Of a stretch of 64,000 bases of DNA, positions 11,046-19,261 are shown piece after piece. The stretch is from Methylibium sp. (GTDB lineage: Bacteria; Pseudomonadota; Gammaproteobacteria; Burkholderiales; Burkholderiaceae_C): positions 1-64,000 of the forward strand of contig PNNH01000067.1 in the NCBI GenBank assembly GCA_013824165.1. Direction: 5' to 3'. Position 1 is the stretch's first letter. Every line of letters starts with the position of its first letter. The translations under genes were made by a program, and so were the position numbers. Under the pieces are notes generated by a model. That model did no database searches. It saw only the letters and a list, made by a program, of their open reading frames with translations, and had not been told where the DNA came from.

Positions 11046-12158
11046 ATGCAGATGCCGATTCGCTCCCGCCTGCTGCAGCAGCTTGATCAGCAGATCGCTG
11101 CTGCCGGCAGCCTGCTTGACGCGGCCTGCCTGCGGGCGCAGCGCGCGATGCTGCTGACCCGCCACGGGCACCTGAGCCAGGCACGCGAGCAACTCACGCA
11201 GCTGCACCAGCAGGCCTTCCAGCATCCGAATGCCAAGCTTGGCGCCTGGCTGCATCTGGCCGAAGGCCTGATGAGCTACTACACCGACTTCGGTGTCGCG
11301 GCGCGTGACAAGGTGCAGCGCGCCCAGGCCATGGCCAGGGCGGCGGATCAGCGTGATGTGGACGTGCTTGCTACCGCCTGGCTGGCGCATCTGGCCTATG
11401 TGGGCCATGACCTGCAGGGCCTGGTGGAGCAGGCCAAGGCCTGTCTGGCCATTGCTGTGCCTGGGGACCATCAGGCGCTGGCGCGGCTGTCCATTGCGCT
11501 GGGCCTGGCCTTGCATTTCGCCAACCGCTGGGAGCTGGCCCAGGTCTGGTATTCGCTGGCGCGTCGCGAGGCCAGCGCGGACGGCGACGACGCCACAACC
11601 TCGGCCCTGATGTACAACATGGCCGAGATGCGCACCGCACAGATGCGCCACGAGAGCCTGGCCTATCCGACCCGGCCCCGTCCGGACCTGCTGCTGGGGG
11701 CTGACTCAATCCGCCACTACGACGCGGCTGTGGGCGCCAGCGCGATGTCCGAGCTGACGCCTTTGTTGCGCGCCCAGGTGCTGGTGATGCAGGGCGAGTA
11801 CGAATCCGCCAGCCAGCTCTATGAGGAATACCTGCCGCAGGCCATGGGCCGCGGCCTGTCCCGGCTGGGCGGCAATCTGCTGGCTGATCTGGCTTGGTGC
11901 CGGGTCAATCTGGGGCAGCGCGAGCAGGCGCTGGCGCATGCACGCGATGCCGAGATGGAGTTGGACCCGCGCTCCGACGTCGATGATCGCGCCGCCACGC
12001 ACAGCCGCCTGGCCCAGGTCTACGAGGCGCTGGGCGAGGACCTTGTGTCGCTGACGCATGCGCAGACGGCGCAGCGCGAATGGGCCGAGTTTGCGGCCCA
12101 GCAGGCGCATTGGGCCGAACGGCTGGACGCCGCCGGGCTCGGGCGTCCGCCGTTGTAG
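11046..12158 (+). CDS. Tetratricopeptide-like protein of unknown function
   Basis: A 370-residue, almost entirely alpha-helical, alanine- and glutamine-rich protein with repeated amphipathic helix pairs typical of TPR solenoids (for example ALARLSIALGLALHFANRWELAQ and ALAHARDAEMELDP regions). It has no signal peptide or membrane segment, so it should be cytosolic. It starts 25 bases after purC with a GAGGAG ribosome site; a GTG at 11043 is an equally possible start. It may be co-transcribed with purC. It might be a scaffold protein, but I recognise no specific family. Confidence 0.7.
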   Translation: MQMPIRSRLLQQLDQQIAAAGSLLDAACLRAQRAMLLTRHGHLSQAREQLTQLHQQAFQHPNAKLGAWLHLAEGLMSYYTDFGVAARDKVQRAQAMARAADQRDVDVLATAWLAHLAYVGHDLQGLVEQAKACLAIAVPGDHQALARLSIALGLALHFANRWELAQVWYSLARREASADGDDATTSALMYNMAEMRTAQMRHESLAYPTRPRPDLLLGADSIRHYDAAVGASAMSELTPLLRAQVLVMQGEYESASQLYEEYLPQAMGRGLSRLGGNLLADLAWCRVNLGQREQALAHARDAEMELDPRSDVDDRAATHSRLAQVYEALGEDLVSLTHAQTAQREWAEFAAQQAHWAERLDAAGLGRPPL

Positions 12159-12181
12159 CCGATGAGGCGCTGCCTCAAAAG

Positions 12182-12288
12182 CGGCTAACAAAAGCCAGCG
12201 AAGCGGTTCTGACTAGGCGTCCTGGCGCAGACAGTACATGCAGGTACGGCAAGCCAGGGCAACGAATCCAGATGGGTTTTGTTGGCCG
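12182..12288. repeat. Palindromic intergenic element between convergent genes
   Basis: The 132-base gap between the TPR gene and the thioredoxin gene has imperfect terminal inverted repeats, CGGCTAACAAAA at 12182-12193 and TTTTGTTGGCCG at 12277-12288 (one mismatch). Inside are further complementary pairs (CCTGGC near 12220 with GCCAGG near 12253; GTAC / GTAC). It can fold into a long branched hairpin on either strand. It may act as a shared bidirectional terminator or be a small dispersed repeat. Confidence 0.6.
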
Positions 12289-12290
12289 TT

Positions 12291-13241
12291 TTAGAAAAGC
12301 GCCATGCTGAGCTTGCGGCGGTATTGATCCAGCAGCGGATCGCTGGACGCCACGGCCGCCTTGCCGGCGATCTCCAGGGTGCTCTTGGCCTCGCTGGCCT
12401 GTGCCTTCGGCGCCGGCTTGCTCATCAGCTCAAGGATGGCCACATAAAGCTTGCGCGCGGCCTCGCCGTTCCAGGCCTTGTCGCGCATGATGATTTCGAG
12501 CAACTCGTCCATCGCCTCGGTGAAACGCTGGCCGGCCAGATGCGACTGGGCCAGTGCATAGCGGGCGTCGAAGTCGCGCTTGTTGGCCGCGATCGCCGCC
12601 TGCAGCGCCGCGCTGTCCAGACTCGCGGCTCGTTCCACCGCGGTCAGCCAATGACCCAGCGCGGCGAAGCGCGCATGCGGGGTGATGGTGTCCGCTGCCT
12701 GTGCCGCCACCGGCGCGAACGCCGCCTGGGCATCCTGCAGCAGGCCCAGCTCCAGCAGGGCCTTCACAAAATCGAAGCGCGCTGTCTCGTTGGCCGGATC
12801 GGCCTGCACGGCCTGGGCCAGCTTGGCCAGTGCCGATTCAAGATCGCCATCGGCCATCAGCGCCTCGGCTTCGGCCAGCTCCTCCTCGGCCTCCAGCATT
12901 TCACCGGTGGGCACATGCTTGTCCAGGAACTCGCGGATCTGCGCCTCGGGGATCGCGCCGACGAAGCCGTCCACCGGCTGGCCGCCGACGAACATCACGC
13001 AGAAGGGGATCGAGCGCACGCCGAAGGCCTGGCTCAGCTGGCTGGCGATCTCGGGCTGCTCGTCGCTGTTGAGCTTGGCCAGCAGGAAGCGCCCGGCATA
13101 GGCGGTCTCCAGCTTTTCCAGGACCGGCCCCAGGCTCTTGCAGGGACCGCACCAGGGGGCCCAGATGTCCAGCAGCACAGGCTGCTGCATCGAGGCTTGC
13201 AGGAGTTCGGTTTCGAAGTTCTGGATGGTGATGTCGATCAT
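12291..13241 (-). CDS. cnoX: Thioredoxin-fold co-chaperone with TPR tail (CnoX/YbbN family)
   Basis: A 316-residue protein with an N-terminal thioredoxin domain (residues about 1-110) that keeps the WAPWCGPCK active site, followed by tetratricopeptide-like helices to the end. This is the YbbN/CnoX layout; in E. coli CnoX protects unfolding proteins during oxidative stress and hands them to chaperones. E. coli CnoX lacks a WCGPC redox site, whereas this protein has both cysteines, so thiol-disulfide activity is possible. The ATG at 13241 (MIDITIQ) is chosen because homology begins there. It is divergent from purE with 73 bases between the starts. Confidence 0.88.
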   Translation of the reverse strand: MIDITIQNFETELLQASMQQPVLLDIWAPWCGPCKSLGPVLEKLETAYAGRFLLAKLNSDEQPEIASQLSQAFGVRSIPFCVMFVGGQPVDGFVGAIPEAQIREFLDKHVPTGEMLEAEEELAEAEALMADGDLESALAKLAQAVQADPANETARFDFVKALLELGLLQDAQAAFAPVAAQAADTITPHARFAALGHWLTAVERAASLDSAALQAAIAANKRDFDARYALAQSHLAGQRFTEAMDELLEIIMRDKAWNGEAARKLYVAILELMSKPAPKAQASEAKSTLEIAGKAAVASSDPLLDQYRRKLSMALF

Positions 13242-13291
13242 GGCGTCGGTGCGGCCGATGGGGCGGAAGAGGGCAGGTGGCGGTGGCCGCC

Positions 13292-13297
13292 TACAAT
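13292..13297 (+). promoter_or_regulatory. Candidate -10 element of the purE-purK promoter
   Basis: TACAAT lies 17 bases before the purE ATG, which would give a very short leader. No clear -35 element is visible. The call rests only on the -10 match in the purE-cnoX divergent gap. Confidence 0.35.
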
Positions 13298-13314
13298 TCA
13301 AGGTTTTCCAGCCT

Positions 13315-13833
13315 ATGGAGCGAGTCGTGCAGGATCTGCAGAACGCCACTCCCCTGGTTGGCGTGGTGATGGGTTCCAGCAGTGACTGGGAAACCATGAA
13401 GCACGCCACCACCATTCTCGCCGAGTTCGGTGTCGCTTTCGAGGCCAAGGTGGTCTCGGCGCACCGCATGCCTGACGAGATGTTCGCTTACGCCGAAGCC
13501 GCCGAGGCGCGCGGCCTGCAGGCCATCATCGCCGGGGCCGGCGGCGCCGCGCACCTGCCGGGCATGCTGGCGGCCAAGACGCCGGTGCCGGTGCTGGGCG
13601 TGCCGGTGGCCAGCCGCCATCTGCAAGGGGTCGACTCGCTGCATTCCATCGTGCAGATGCCCAAGGGCATTCCGGTCGCGACCTTCGCGATCGGCACGGC
13701 CGGAGCCGGCAATGCTGCACTGTTCGCGATCGCGATGCTGGCGCGCCATGACATGGGCTTGCGCGACAAGCTCGCGGCCTACCGCGTCCGCCAGACCGAG
13801 GTGGCCCGCGACATGAGCAAGGATCTGATCTGA
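13315..13833 (+). CDS. purE: N5-carboxyaminoimidazole ribonucleotide mutase
   Basis: Converts N5-CAIR to CAIR in purine synthesis. The 172-residue protein has the class I PurE motifs GSSSDWETM, the catalytic-loop [19 protein letters not shown] and [14 protein letters not shown]. The ATG at 13315 sits just before the conserved core; a GTG at 13327 is an alternative. The stop codon overlaps the purK start by one base (TGATG), implying translational coupling with the enzyme supplying its substrate. Confidence 0.97.
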   Translation: MERVVQDLQNATPLVGVVMGSSSDWETMKHATTILAEFGVAFEAKVVSAHRMPDEMFAYAEAAEARGLQAIIAGAGGAAHLPGMLAAKTPVPVLGVPVASRHLQGVDSLHSIVQMPKGIPVATFAIGTAGAGNAALFAIAMLARHDMGLRDKLAAYRVRQTEVARDMSKDLI

Positions 13834-15008
13834 TGACGAGTAAGACGCTGCTGCTGCCCGCGGCCACAACCACGCTGGGCGTGATCGGCGGCGGCCAGCT
13901 GGGCCGCATGTTTGTGCATGCAGCGCAGAGCCTGGGCTTTCGCACCCTGGTGCTGGACCCGGACGCGGCGAGCCCGGCCGGTCTGGTGGCGCATGAGCAC
14001 ATCTGCGCCGACTACCTGGACGAGGCAGCGCTGACGCGCATGGCCGCCGCTTGCGCGGCGATCACCACCGAATTCGAGAACGTGCCGGCCCAGGCGCTGG
14101 ACCGCCTGGCGCACAGCAAGCCGGTGGCTCCGGCTGGATCGTGCGTGGCGATCTGCCAGGACCGCGCTGACGAGAAGGCCCACTTCGGTGCCAGCGGTGT
14201 CGCCTGCGCGCCCTATGCGGTGATCGACAGCGAGGCCGCACTGGCCGCGGTCGACTCGGCGCTCTTGCCCGGCATCCTGAAAACCGCCCGCATGGGCTAC
14301 GACGGCAAGGGCCAGATCCGCGTCAAGACCCGCGAAGCGCTGGCCGCCGGCTGGGATGAGCTCAAGCGCGTGCCCTGCGTGCTGGAGCAGATGTTGCCGC
14401 TGGCGCTGGAGCTGTCGGTGATCGTCGCGCGTGGGCGCGACGGCACGGTGGTGCAGTTCCCGGTGCAGCAGAACCTGCACCGCGACGGCATCCTGGCCGT
14501 CACCCAGGTGCCTGCGCCCGGCGTTTCGCCTGCATTGGCCGAGCAGGCCAGCGCGGCGGCCGCGCGCATCGCCTCCGAGATGGGCTATGTCGGTGTGCTG
14601 TGCATCGAGTTCTTCCTGCTGCAGGATGGCCGGCTGGTCGTCAACGAGATGGCGCCGCGCCCGCACAACTCGGGCCACTACACGATCAACGCCTGTGATG
14701 TCTCGCAGTTCGAGCTGCAGGTCCGCGCGATGGCTGGTCTGCCGCTGAACCCGCCGCGCCTGCATTCGCCGACCGTGATGCTGAACCTGCTGGGCGACCT
14801 TTGGTTCGATGCCCAGGGCAATGAGCGCGAGCCGGCCTGGGACCGCGTGTTGGCGATTCCCGGTACGCATCTGCATCTGTACGGCAAGGCCAGCGCCAGA
14901 CCGGGTCGCAAGATGGGCCATCTGAACATCACCGCCGCGACCGCCGAGCAGGCGCAGCAGCGCGCCCAGGCCGCTGCCGCCGTGCTCAGCCTGCCGACCG
15001 AGTGGTGA
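13833..15008 (+). CDS. purK: N5-carboxyaminoimidazole ribonucleotide synthase
   Basis: ATP-grasp enzyme that makes N5-CAIR from AIR, bicarbonate and ATP. The 391-residue protein shows the N-terminal GVIGGGQLGRM nucleotide-fold motif, the ATP-grasp lysine region GYDGKGQ, EFENVP and the C-terminal NEMAPRPHNSGHYT signature. It is coupled to purE by a one-base overlap and is followed seven bases later by the Sua5/TsaC gene, so all three are probably co-transcribed. Confidence 0.97.
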   Translation: MTSKTLLLPAATTTLGVIGGGQLGRMFVHAAQSLGFRTLVLDPDAASPAGLVAHEHICADYLDEAALTRMAAACAAITTEFENVPAQALDRLAHSKPVAPAGSCVAICQDRADEKAHFGASGVACAPYAVIDSEAALAAVDSALLPGILKTARMGYDGKGQIRVKTREALAAGWDELKRVPCVLEQMLPLALELSVIVARGRDGTVVQFPVQQNLHRDGILAVTQVPAPGVSPALAEQASAAAARIASEMGYVGVLCIEFFLLQDGRLVVNEMAPRPHNSGHYTINACDVSQFELQVRAMAGLPLNPPRLHSPTVMLNLLGDLWFDAQGNEREPAWDRVLAIPGTHLHLYGKASARPGRKMGHLNITAATAEQAQQRAQAAAAVLSLPTEW

Positions 15009-15015
15009 ACACCGC

Positions 15016-15993
15016 GTGCTGCTGAACGGACACGACCCCGCCGCGCTGCGCCGCGCCGCCGAGCATCTGGCGGCGGGCGAATTGCTGGCTCTGCCGACCG
15101 AGACCGTCTATGGCCTCGGCGCGCGTGCCGACGACGATGCGGCGGTGGCCAAGATCTTCGCCGCCAAGGGCCGTCCCAGCGATCACCCGCTGATCGTGCA
15201 CGTGCTCGACGCGGCCGATGCCGAGGCCTTCGCCGCCGAGCTGCCGCCGGTGGCGCGCCGTCTGATGAACACCTTCTGGCCAGGGCCGCTGACAGTGATC
15301 GTGCCGCGAAAGGCCGGCGTGGCCTCAGCATCGGCAGGCGGGCAGGACACCATTGGCCTGCGCTGCCCGGCGCACCCGGTAGCGCGGGCCTTGATGGCCG
15401 AGGCGCGCCAGCTTGGCGTGCAGGGCATCGCCGCGCCCAGCGCCAACCGCTTCGGCCGCGTCAGCCCCACGCGCGCGGCCCATGTGGAAGAGGAGTTCGA
15501 CGGCCAGGTCTGGGTGCTGGACGGCGGTGATTGCGAGGTCGGCATCGAATCCAGCATCGTCGACTGCAGCCGCGCCCATCCGGTGCTGCTGCGCCCCGGC
15601 GTGCTGACACCCGCGGAAATCGAGGCCGCGGCTGGCGAGCCGCTGCAGGCCCCCGATGCGCAAGCGCCGCGCGCCTCCGGCACGCTGGCGGCCCACTATG
15701 CACCGCGCGCCGTGGTGCGTCTGCTGGATCCCGCACGGCTGGCAGACAGCTTGCAGCAAAAACTGCCGGCAGGCCTGGCGGTATATTCGCGAACGATGAG
15801 TCCGCCTGCCGGCGTGCTGCACCGGGCTATGCCCGGTGAGGCCAAGGCAGCGGCCCATGAATTGTTTGCCGTGCTGCGCGAGCTTGACGCCGCCGGCGCC
15901 CAGGAAATCTGGATCGAAGCACCCCCCCCGGACAGCGGCTGGGATGGAGTGCGAGATCGGCTGTCGCGCGCTGCGGCGGCCTTTAGTCACTAG
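15016..15993 (+). CDS. tsaC: Threonylcarbamoyl-AMP synthase, long Sua5 form
   Basis: Forms threonylcarbamoyl-AMP from threonine, bicarbonate and ATP for the universal t6A37 tRNA modification. The YrdC-like domain (about 10-195) shows TETVYGLGARA, KGRPSDHPLIVHV and PSANRFGRVSPT. A further C-terminal domain brings the length to 325 residues, the Sua5 rather than the short TsaC form. The start is a GTG at 15016, seven bases after purK. The partner tsaB lies about 1.2 kb downstream at 17202, with a lipoprotein gene and a repeat element between them. Confidence 0.93.
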   Translation: MLLNGHDPAALRRAAEHLAAGELLALPTETVYGLGARADDDAAVAKIFAAKGRPSDHPLIVHVLDAADAEAFAAELPPVARRLMNTFWPGPLTVIVPRKAGVASASAGGQDTIGLRCPAHPVARALMAEARQLGVQGIAAPSANRFGRVSPTRAAHVEEEFDGQVWVLDGGDCEVGIESSIVDCSRAHPVLLRPGVLTPAEIEAAAGEPLQAPDAQAPRASGTLAAHYAPRAVVRLLDPARLADSLQQKLPAGLAVYSRTMSPPAGVLHRAMPGEAKAAAHELFAVLRELDAAGAQEIWIEAPPPDSGWDGVRDRLSRAAAAFSH

Positions 15994-16007
15994 AGGGAAG
16001 TCATTTG

Positions 16008-16973
16008 ATGAAAGCGTTCAAGCAAGCTGTGCTGCGTCGCGCACCGATGCTGATGGGGGGCGTGGCCCTGGCGGTGACGATGGCCGGCTGCGGCGGTGGC
16101 GGCGGGCAGATCGAGCCCTTCAAGCCGACGCGCATTCTTTCCTTCGGCGACGAATCCAGCGTCATCACCGCCACCGGCAAGAAGTACACGGTCAACGCGG
16201 TCAACGACACCACCGGCGCCATCGACTGCGCCAGCAACGCGCTGTGGAACCAGGCGCTGGCCAGCACTTTCGGTCTGGTGTTCCCTGAGTGCAATCCGAC
16301 ATCCGTGGCGGCGCCGACCGGCAAGATCTATGCACAACCGGGCGCCAAGGTGGCCGATGTCAAGACGCAGATCGACGGTCACCTGGCCCTGAGCGGCGTC
16401 GATTCCAAGACCCTGATCACGGTGCTGGCCGGTGCCAACGACGTGCTGGAGCTCTACGCCCAGTACCCGGCGCTGTCCGAGAACACGCTGAAGGCTGAGG
16501 CCGCCGCGCGCGGCCGCCTGCTCGCCGCGCAGATCAACCGACTGGCCGATGCGGGCGGCCGCATCATCCTGCCAACCTTGCCCGACATGGGTCTGACCCC
16601 GTTCGCGATCAAGGAGAACACCGCCAAGGCCGACCCGAATCGCGCCAAGCTGCTGACCACTCTGACGGCGTCCTTCAACAGCGAGTTGACGCTGAAGGTC
16701 ACGTTGGATGGCCGCCAGCTGGGCGTGGTGTTCGCCGACGAATCGTTGCAGAGCCAGGTCAAGTTCAAAGCCAGCTCGACCACCGCCTACGCCAATGTGG
16801 TCGATGGCGCCTGCCGGAGCACGGCTCCGGTGCCGGATTGCACCAGCAAGACCCTGGTGACGGACGCCACCGCTACGACGTGGCTGTGGGCCAACGACAC
16901 CTTGCTGAGCCCGGCCGGACAGAATGAACTGGGCCGTTTGGCGCAAAGCCGCGCCGTCAGCAACCCCTTCTGA
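16008..16973 (+). CDS. SGNH/GDSL-like lipoprotein with degenerate catalytic motif
   Basis: A 321-residue exported lipoprotein: a signal sequence with a lipobox (VTMAGC) and a glycine run after the cysteine. The body has block I SFGDESS and block III GANDV, as in SGNH esterases. Near the C-terminus, where related enzymes carry the Asp-x-x-His pair before LSPAGQ, this protein reads WANDTLLSPAGQ, so both expected residues seem replaced. It may be inactive, use other residues or bind rather than cleave its ligand. The ATG at 16008 has an AGAGGGAAG site; a TTG at 16005 is less likely. It begins 14 bases after tsaC. Confidence 0.75.
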   Translation: MKAFKQAVLRRAPMLMGGVALAVTMAGCGGGGGQIEPFKPTRILSFGDESSVITATGKKYTVNAVNDTTGAIDCASNALWNQALASTFGLVFPECNPTSVAAPTGKIYAQPGAKVADVKTQIDGHLALSGVDSKTLITVLAGANDVLELYAQYPALSENTLKAEAAARGRLLAAQINRLADAGGRIILPTLPDMGLTPFAIKENTAKADPNRAKLLTTLTASFNSELTLKVTLDGRQLGVVFADESLQSQVKFKASSTTAYANVVDGACRSTAPVPDCTSKTLVTDATATTWLWANDTLLSPAGQNELGRLAQSRAVSNPF

Positions 16974-17023
16974 TTCCCGACGCGACCCGCGTCTGCCCCT
17001 GTGGCGGTGCCGGCCAGACCCTC

Positions 17024-17186
17024 GGGCGACGCTGAACAAGTCCCCGCGACGCGGCGCGCCCTGGTTTGGGATGAACTGCCAGGCGCAAATCCTCGCCGTA
17101 GCTTGGGCTACGGCGAGGATTTGCAACACAGCAGATCGCCCAAAGCAGGGATGCGCCGTGCGCGAGGGACTTGTTCAGCGTTGCCC
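17024..17186. mobile_element. MITE-like palindromic element upstream of tsaB
   Basis: A 163-base element with 21-base terminal inverted repeats matching at 20 positions (17024-17044 and 17166-17186), and inner arms that remain complementary almost to the centre. The innermost pair, from GCAAATCCTCGCCGTAGC on, is perfect. There is no transposase frame and no obvious target duplication. The right end stops 15 bases before the tsaB start, so a folded transcript would reach close to the tsaB ribosome site. The form is that of a non-autonomous miniature transposable element. Confidence 0.75.
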
Positions 17187-17201
17187 TAAACTCCGCCCGA
17201 C

Positions 17202-17915
17202 ATGACTGTTCTGCTGGCCCTCGATAGCTCGACCGACACCCTGACCCTGGCCCTGAGCGGGCCGCAGGGTCTGCGGGTCTACAACGGCGAGGGCGGCGCG
17301 CGGGCTTCCGAGCTCATGGTGCCGCAGGCGATGGCCTTGCTGGCGGCTGCAGGGCTGAGCCTGGCGCAGGTGGATGCAATCGCTTTCGGCCGCGGCCCCG
17401 GCGCCTTCACCGGCCTGCGCACCGCCTGCGCGGTGGCTCAGGGCCTGGCTTTCGGTGCCAACAAGCCGGTGCTGGCGATCGACAGCCTGATGCTGGTGGC
17501 CGAGGACGCACGTCTGCAGGCCCAGGAGCAGGGGCAGGTCTTGCCGGATACGCTGTGGGTGGCCATGGATGCCCGCATGGGTGAGGCCTATGCCGCAGCC
17601 TACGCTTGGCGCGCAGGCGTCTGGCACACCGTGGCCGAGCCGGCGCTTTACAGCCCGCAAGCGCTGCTGGCGCTGTGGGCCGAGGCGCCGCAGGCGCTGT
17701 GCGGATCGGCGCTGACTGAGTTCCCCGAGCTGGCCGGTCTGGCGCCGCTGAGCTGGCCGCAGCAGCGGCAGCGCGGCGCTGCGCTGGCGGCCCTGGCGCG
17801 TCAGGCCTGGGAGCAGGGCCTGCAGATGGACGCCGCTGAAGCTTTGCCGCTGTATGTGCGCGACAAGGTGGCCCAGACCACGGCCGAGCGCCTGGCCGCC
17901 AAGGCTCAGGGCTGA
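17202..17915 (+). CDS. tsaB: tRNA threonylcarbamoyladenosine biosynthesis protein TsaB
   Basis: Non-catalytic partner of TsaD in t6A37 formation. The 237-residue protein has the ASKHA-fold start LALDSSTDTLTLAL and the conserved GRGPGAFTGLRTACAVAQGL segment. It begins a tight run tsaB-rimI-UDG: rimI starts five bases after the tsaB stop. A palindromic repeat sits immediately upstream and may influence expression. TsaC/Sua5 of the same pathway is encoded just before, so t6A genes are nearly clustered here. Confidence 0.94.
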   Translation: MTVLLALDSSTDTLTLALSGPQGLRVYNGEGGARASELMVPQAMALLAAAGLSLAQVDAIAFGRGPGAFTGLRTACAVAQGLAFGANKPVLAIDSLMLVAEDARLQAQEQGQVLPDTLWVAMDARMGEAYAAAYAWRAGVWHTVAEPALYSPQALLALWAEAPQALCGSALTEFPELAGLAPLSWPQQRQRGAALAALARQAWEQGLQMDAAEALPLYVRDKVAQTTAERLAAKAQG

Positions 17916-17920
17916 ACCCG

Positions 17921-18427
17921 ATGAGCGCAACTCTGAGCCACCAGCCCAGCGACAGGTTCGGCAGCGGATCGACGCTGCAGCCGATGCAGATCGGCGATCT
18001 GGACGCCGTGCTCGACCTGGAGCAGCGTGCCTATCCCTTCCCGTGGACGCGCGGCAACTTCATCGATTCGCTCGCGGCCGGCTACCTGGCGCGTCTGCTG
18101 CGCGATGCGCAGGGGCAGCTGCTGGGCTATTTCCTGGCGATGCCCGGCGTGGCCGAGATGCACCTGCTCAATATCGCGGTCGCTCCTGAACACCAGGGCC
18201 AGGGCCATGCCCGCCGCATGCTGGACGCGCTCAGCGCCCTGGCGCGCGAGCAGGAGTGTGAGCAGATCTGGCTGGAGGTGCGGCGCAGCAATGCCCGCGC
18301 CCGCGAGGTCTACGCGCGCTACGGCTATGTCGAAACCGGCATCCGGCGCGCCTACTACCCGGCCGTGGCCGGCCAGCGCGAGGACGCGGTGCTGATGAGT
18401 CTTGAGCTGGGCGAGGTGGTGCGATGA
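17921..18427 (+). CDS. rimI: Ribosomal protein S18 alanine N-acetyltransferase
   Basis: GNAT-fold acetyltransferase that modifies the N-terminal alanine of ribosomal protein S18. The 168-residue protein has the acetyl-CoA loop [14 protein letters not shown] and the [19 protein letters not shown] motif typical of RimI. It overlaps the next gene by four bases (ATGA). The tsaB-rimI pairing is widespread in proteobacteria and supports the assignment. Confidence 0.92.
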   Translation: MSATLSHQPSDRFGSGSTLQPMQIGDLDAVLDLEQRAYPFPWTRGNFIDSLAAGYLARLLRDAQGQLLGYFLAMPGVAEMHLLNIAVAPEHQGQGHARRMLDALSALAREQECEQIWLEVRRSNARAREVYARYGYVETGIRRAYYPAVAGQREDAVLMSLELGEVVR

Positions 18428-19242
18428 GCGGCTGGGACGAGCGCCAGCGCGCCATGCTGGAAGCGATGGGCCTGCGGGTGTGGCAAAACGCCGCGCAGGC
18501 GCCGGAGTCGCCTGAGCCTGCTGCCGCAGCATCGACCTCGGTTGATCGCAGCGAGCCACCGCCCGCCAGACCTGCAGCGCCGCCACCGCCGCCGCCGGTC
18601 GCCACCCCGCCCGCCATGCCGCTTCGCAGCGCCGCTGCATCGGCAGCGGCAGGTCCGGTGGCGCAAATGGGCTGGGACGAGCTGCGCAGCGCAGTGGCCG
18701 GCTGCCGCGCCTGCACGCTGTGCGAGGGTCGCAAGAACACCGTGTTCGGCGTCGGCAACGAGCAGGCGCAGTGGATGATCGTCGGCGAGGCGCCGGGCGA
18801 GCAGGAGGACCAGCAGGGCGAGCCCTTCGTCGGCCCGGCCGGCAAGCTGCTGGACAATATGTTGCGCGCCATTCAGCTGACGCGCGCGCCGGGCACGCCC
18901 GAGCAGCAGGTCTTCATCGCCAACACGCTGAAGTGCCGGCCGCCGCGCAACCGCAATCCCGAGCCCGAGGAGCTGGCCCAGTGCGCGCCCTATCTGGACC
19001 GGCAGATTGCGCTGGTGCAGCCGCGCATCATCCTGGCGATGGGGCGTTTTGCGGTGCAGTCGCTGCTGCAAAGCAACGAAGCCATCGGCCGGCTGCGCGG
19101 CCGGGTGCATGACTATCGCGGCATCCCGGTGATCGTCACCTACCATCCGGCTTATCTGCTGCGCAATCTGGTCGACAAGGCGCGCGCCTGGGAGGATCTC
19201 TGCCTGGCGCTGGACACCGTCGAACAGCGCCGGCCCCGCTGA
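18424..19242 (+). CDS. Uracil-DNA glycosylase, iron-sulfur family 4
   Basis: Removes uracil from DNA in base-excision repair. The 272-residue protein has an N-terminal alanine/proline-rich linker (about 25-75) followed by the family 4 catalytic domain. Visible motifs are [11 protein letters not shown] with two cluster cysteines, [20 protein letters not shown] for uracil recognition, [13 protein letters not shown] with a third cysteine, and the C-terminal YHPAYLLRN. It is translationally coupled to rimI. The disordered N-terminal extension is common in betaproteobacterial members. Confidence 0.92.
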   Translation: MSGWDERQRAMLEAMGLRVWQNAAQAPESPEPAAAASTSVDRSEPPPARPAAPPPPPPVATPPAMPLRSAAASAAAGPVAQMGWDELRSAVAGCRACTLCEGRKNTVFGVGNEQAQWMIVGEAPGEQEDQQGEPFVGPAGKLLDNMLRAIQLTRAPGTPEQQVFIANTLKCRPPRNRNPEPEELAQCAPYLDRQIALVQPRIILAMGRFAVQSLLQSNEAIGRLRGRVHDYRGIPVIVTYHPAYLLRNLVDKARAWEDLCLALDTVEQRRPR

Positions 19243-19261
19243 CGATCGAGGAGACTCCTGC

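Noticed and set aside
17001-17189. Small plus-strand gene across the palindromic element before tsaB
   Set aside because: It lies wholly within the hairpin element and its codons are constrained by the palindrome, not by protein function.
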